Shown here: positions 29,799-31,409 of the stretch, in pieces
Position numbering within the stretch: position 1 is the stretch's first letter
How the letters are laid out: each line of letters begins with the position of its first letter
Origin: JBDTES01 sp039922435
Lineage (GTDB): Bacteria; Patescibacteriota; Saccharimonadia; Saccharimonadales; UBA4665
DNA length: 31,409 nucleotides
Assembly: GCA_039922435.1 (NCBI GenBank)
Contig: JBDTES010000019.1
Location: 1 to 31,409, forward strand
Reading direction: 5' to 3'
Program-made: the position numbers and the translations under genes
Notes under the pieces: generated by a model
Seen by the model: only the letters and a program-made list of their open reading frames with translations
Database searches by the model: none
What the model was told of the DNA's origin: nothing

Positions 29799-30116
29799 AT
29801 GGCATATATAAGCGATGCTAAAGATGCAACGCTGGCTGCCTCTCAGTGCTATGTTCAGGGATCAATGACCGAGCGTAGCTTTGACAAAGAGACTGTTAGT
29901 CAAAAGTTTATGTTGCTGCTTGAGCGAGCTGGTGATTTCGCTCAAACGGCCCGCAAAAAGGCTAATTTAGTCCAAGTAACTGACACTTCGGTCGAGAGTT
30001 GCAAAGATGCGGCAGCTGATGTTTTTACGATTCTGCTAGATATCTGTGATCAACTAGAAATTGATCTAGAGCAGTCTTTTATTGTCCGTGAGCAAAGAAT
30101 TCAAACCCGCACCTGA
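29799..30116 (+). CDS. Degenerate MazG-like (all-alpha NTP pyrophosphatase fold) protein
   Basis: 105 aa from ATG 29799, preferred over the earlier in-frame start inside recA. The core KFMLLLERAGDFAQTARKK and AAADVFTILLDICDQLEIDLEQSF follows the helix pattern of MazG-type NTP pyrophosphohydrolases (EExxE ... ExxD). Compared with the metal-binding set, the second Glu of EExxE is Arg, the third is Asp, and the Glu of ExxD is Ala, while the final Asp remains. It may therefore be catalytically weakened, or act as a binding protein. The gene starts 10 nt after recA and precedes recX by 58 nt, so it is probably in the recA operon. Fold assignment by pattern, moderate confidence. Confidence 0.55.
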   Translation: MAYISDAKDATLAASQCYVQGSMTERSFDKETVSQKFMLLLERAGDFAQTARKKANLVQVTDTSVESCKDAAADVFTILLDICDQLEIDLEQSFIVREQRIQTRT

Positions 30117-30174
30117 GGATGATATTTAGTACCATCACAGGGTTAGGGAAATCTTTATATTGGAGTTTTAATTA

Positions 30175-30783
30175 GTGAAAATAACGTCGATTAAGCAACA
30201 GGAACGAATCAAGGGGCGGTATTCGATTTACCTTGATGAAAAGTATGCCTTTTCTTTGAGTGCCGATGCGCTTCTAGAGGAAAGACTGATCCGCGGGCAG
30301 GAGATTAATGATAATGAACTAACTAGGTACAAGCAGCTGTCGGCTGACGACAAGGCTTATAATTTGACGTTAGCTTATGTTGCCCGCCGGATGCGGAGCA
30401 AGTGGGAGCTAACTGAATACTTTCGGCGGAAAGGCTACGACGAATCGCTAGATAGGCATATTTTAGATAAATTAGAGCGGATTGGCTTTGTTGATGATAA
30501 AAAGTTTGCTGAGGCTTGGGTCCGCAATCGCCGGATGTTAAAGCCGAGTAGTAAAAGGCGACTCGTCCAAGAGCTTCGACAGAAACGGATAGATAACGAC
30601 ATTATCGAGCAGGTTTTGGCTGAAGATGAGACCGATGAGAGGCAAGTACTGCGCGAGCTGATTGCCAGAAAACGCAAGCAATCTCGTTATCAAGATGACC
30701 TAAAGCTAATGCGTTACTTAGCCGGTCAAGGTTTCGGCTACGATGACATTAAGCAGTCAATGCAGTCAGGCGAGAGTGAATAG
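30175..30783 (+). CDS. recX: RecA regulator RecX
   Basis: 202 aa from GTG 30175 (a weak TGGAG lies about 10 nt upstream). Helical three-repeat RecX pattern: AYVARRMRSKWELTEYFRRKGY, ILDKLERIGFVDDKKFAEAW, and SSKRRLVQELRQKRIDNDII. RecX limits RecA filament growth. Position after recA is typical; the spacing leaves room for its own weak signals. It is convergent with the PRC-barrel gene, with only 6 nt between the stops and no clear terminator. Confidence 0.92.
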   Translation: MKITSIKQQERIKGRYSIYLDEKYAFSLSADALLEERLIRGQEINDNELTRYKQLSADDKAYNLTLAYVARRMRSKWELTEYFRRKGYDESLDRHILDKLERIGFVDDKKFAEAWVRNRRMLKPSSKRRLVQELRQKRIDNDIIEQVLAEDETDERQVLRELIARKRKQSRYQDDLKLMRYLAGQGFGYDDIKQSMQSGESE

Positions 30784-30789
30784 TCGATC

Positions 30790-31305
30790 CTAGACGGCTG
30801 CTCCGGCTGTAACCGGTGCACGTTTTTCTAAATCGTTGATAATAATTTTTTTATCGGTAATTTCGTTAATTTGGCTCCTGTCGATACCCAGACTACCACC
30901 ACTCAGGCTTTTGAGTAAACTTTGGCTGACGTAAAGCTTCTGAACGTACATGGTTTCGATCTCGGTAGAATAATCACTAACTTTACCGATGTGTTTCTTG
31001 CTAAGAGTGACCACGGGTTTACCAATTAGCTGGAAGTTTAGCTCCATGATATCTTTTAGTCGAACTAATTCTTCTGGGTTAGTTAAGACGTCGTGGTCAT
31101 TTATAACAATACCTTGCAAAACGACATCGCGGATGTCCTGGTACAATAGCACTAGCGTAGCTTTACTAAACTTGTCGTTACAATAAAAACCTTCGATTTT
31201 AAGATTGTTAGGGTTGAAAATCGGGCTGATTATAGTCGCCACCGGTTGTCCAGTCCGAAGACTCATAACAGATTTATTTATTAGACCCTCACTCAGTCGT
31301 AGCAT
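30790..31305 (-). CDS. PRC-barrel domain protein
   Basis: 171 aa with two PRC-barrel-like modules, about residues 2-72 (LSEGLINKSVMSLRTGQPVATI) and about 88-150 (ELNFQLIGKPVVTLSKKHIGKV), ending in a short Ala/Gly tail. PRC-barrels serve as small binding modules in RNA-processing, photosynthetic and cell-division proteins; the ligand here is unknown. The start is fixed by a TATAAT ending 7 nt upstream on the minus strand. Confidence 0.8.
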   Translation of the reverse strand: MLRLSEGLINKSVMSLRTGQPVATIISPIFNPNNLKIEGFYCNDKFSKATLVLLYQDIRDVVLQGIVINDHDVLTNPEELVRLKDIMELNFQLIGKPVVTLSKKHIGKVSDYSTEIETMYVQKLYVSQSLLKSLSGGSLGIDRSQINEITDKKIIINDLEKRAPVTAGAAV

Positions 31306-31312
31306 GTCTTAT

Positions 31313-31318
31313 ATTATA
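31313..31318 (-). promoter_or_regulatory. -10 box of the PRC-barrel gene, leaderless start
   Basis: On the minus strand TATAAT preceded by GC ends 7 nt before ATG 31305; no Shine-Dalgarno site. Confidence 0.5.
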
Positions 31319-31386
31319 GCGCGGAAAAGATTATATCGTGCTACTGCTTGCATTGTGTATAGAGCTCGTCTAAACTCGCAGCTAAT

Positions 31387-31409
31387 ATGAAACGCCGCAT
31401 AGGATTTGT
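31387..31409 (+). CDS. Possible start of the next gene (truncated)
   Basis: ATG 31387 reads MKRRIGFV to the window edge, a plausible basic N-terminus. There is no strong ribosome site (AGCTAAT precedes it) and the promoter is unclear, so this is only a candidate. It would be divergent from the PRC-barrel gene. Confidence 0.3.

Noticed and set aside
1..31409. CRISPR array, restriction system or prophage
   Set aside because: No regularly spaced repeats, Cas, methyltransferase or phage structural genes were recognised.
1..31409. Reassigned TGA codon (code 25)
   Set aside because: TGA ends conserved genes exactly at expected lengths and overlaps downstream starts (ATGA), so it is a stop here.

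Overview
The window looks like chromosomal DNA from a Candidate Phyla Radiation bacterium, most likely a Candidatus Saccharibacteria (TM7) relative. The reasons are short, tightly packed genes on both strands, very little intergenic DNA, many genes with no Shine-Dalgarno site and a -10 box right at the start codon, a complete type IV pilus set next to recA, and family-typical but compact versions of housekeeping genes. TGA is used as a stop at the end of conserved genes (for example in the 2H phosphoesterase/ruvC overlap), so this is not a code-25 lineage (Gracilibacteria/Absconditabacteria). The taxonomic call is inference from gene content; no phylogeny was run.

Layout. 1-305: the cut-off end of a probable DDE transposase/integrase, then an unlisted 38-aa membrane microprotein. 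370-3653: a retropepsin-like/ATP-grasp fusion protein, a canonical RimK-type glutamate ligase, a membrane-tethered DUF192 protein and a multi-pass membrane protein. 3666-3897: a promoter, a structured leader and a tRNA-Lys(UUU) gene. 4076-9477: an accessory-looking stretch of mostly single genes, several with their own promoter (S33 aminopeptidase, P-loop kinase-like protein, NUDIX hydrolase, YdjM-like membrane protein, DUF1704/MATCAP-like metallopeptidase, and two or three unknowns, one with a striking internal duplication). 9555-17390: ComEC DNA channel, YebC, a 2H phosphoesterase, RuvC, a 35 percent proline protein, RuvA, a pentapeptide-repeat protein, an aldo/keto reductase, an unknown, and RuvB. 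17399-18163: a bacterial PH-domain membrane protein. 18216-28631: a type IV pilus region, with pilM-N-O and a small PilP-like protein on the minus strand, three minor/pseudopilins on the plus strand (two of them very large), and the major pilin, pilC and pilB on the minus strand. 28757-30783: recA, a degenerate MazG-like protein and recX. 30790-31305: a PRC-barrel protein. The window ends at a possible new gene start.

Functional theme. Type IV pilus and ComEC (surface capture and import of DNA), RecA/RecX (strand exchange and its control) and RuvA/B/C (Holliday-junction processing) lie within about 21 kb. In an organism with a small genome living on other bacteria, this reads as one neighbourhood for adhesion/DNA uptake and recombination. 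Prepilin peptidase, the retraction ATPase PilT, ComEA/DprA and the ComEC beta-lactamase-like nuclease domain are not seen here.

Expression signals. Eleven or so genes have a -10 box (often extended, TGN-TATAAT-like) whose last base lies only 6-8 nt upstream of the start codon, which predicts leaderless mRNAs. A smaller set (rimK, yebC, the Pro-rich gene, the second minor pilin, major pilin, recA) has clear Shine-Dalgarno sites. The major pilin also has a full promoter and a stem-loop almost at the predicted mRNA 5' end.
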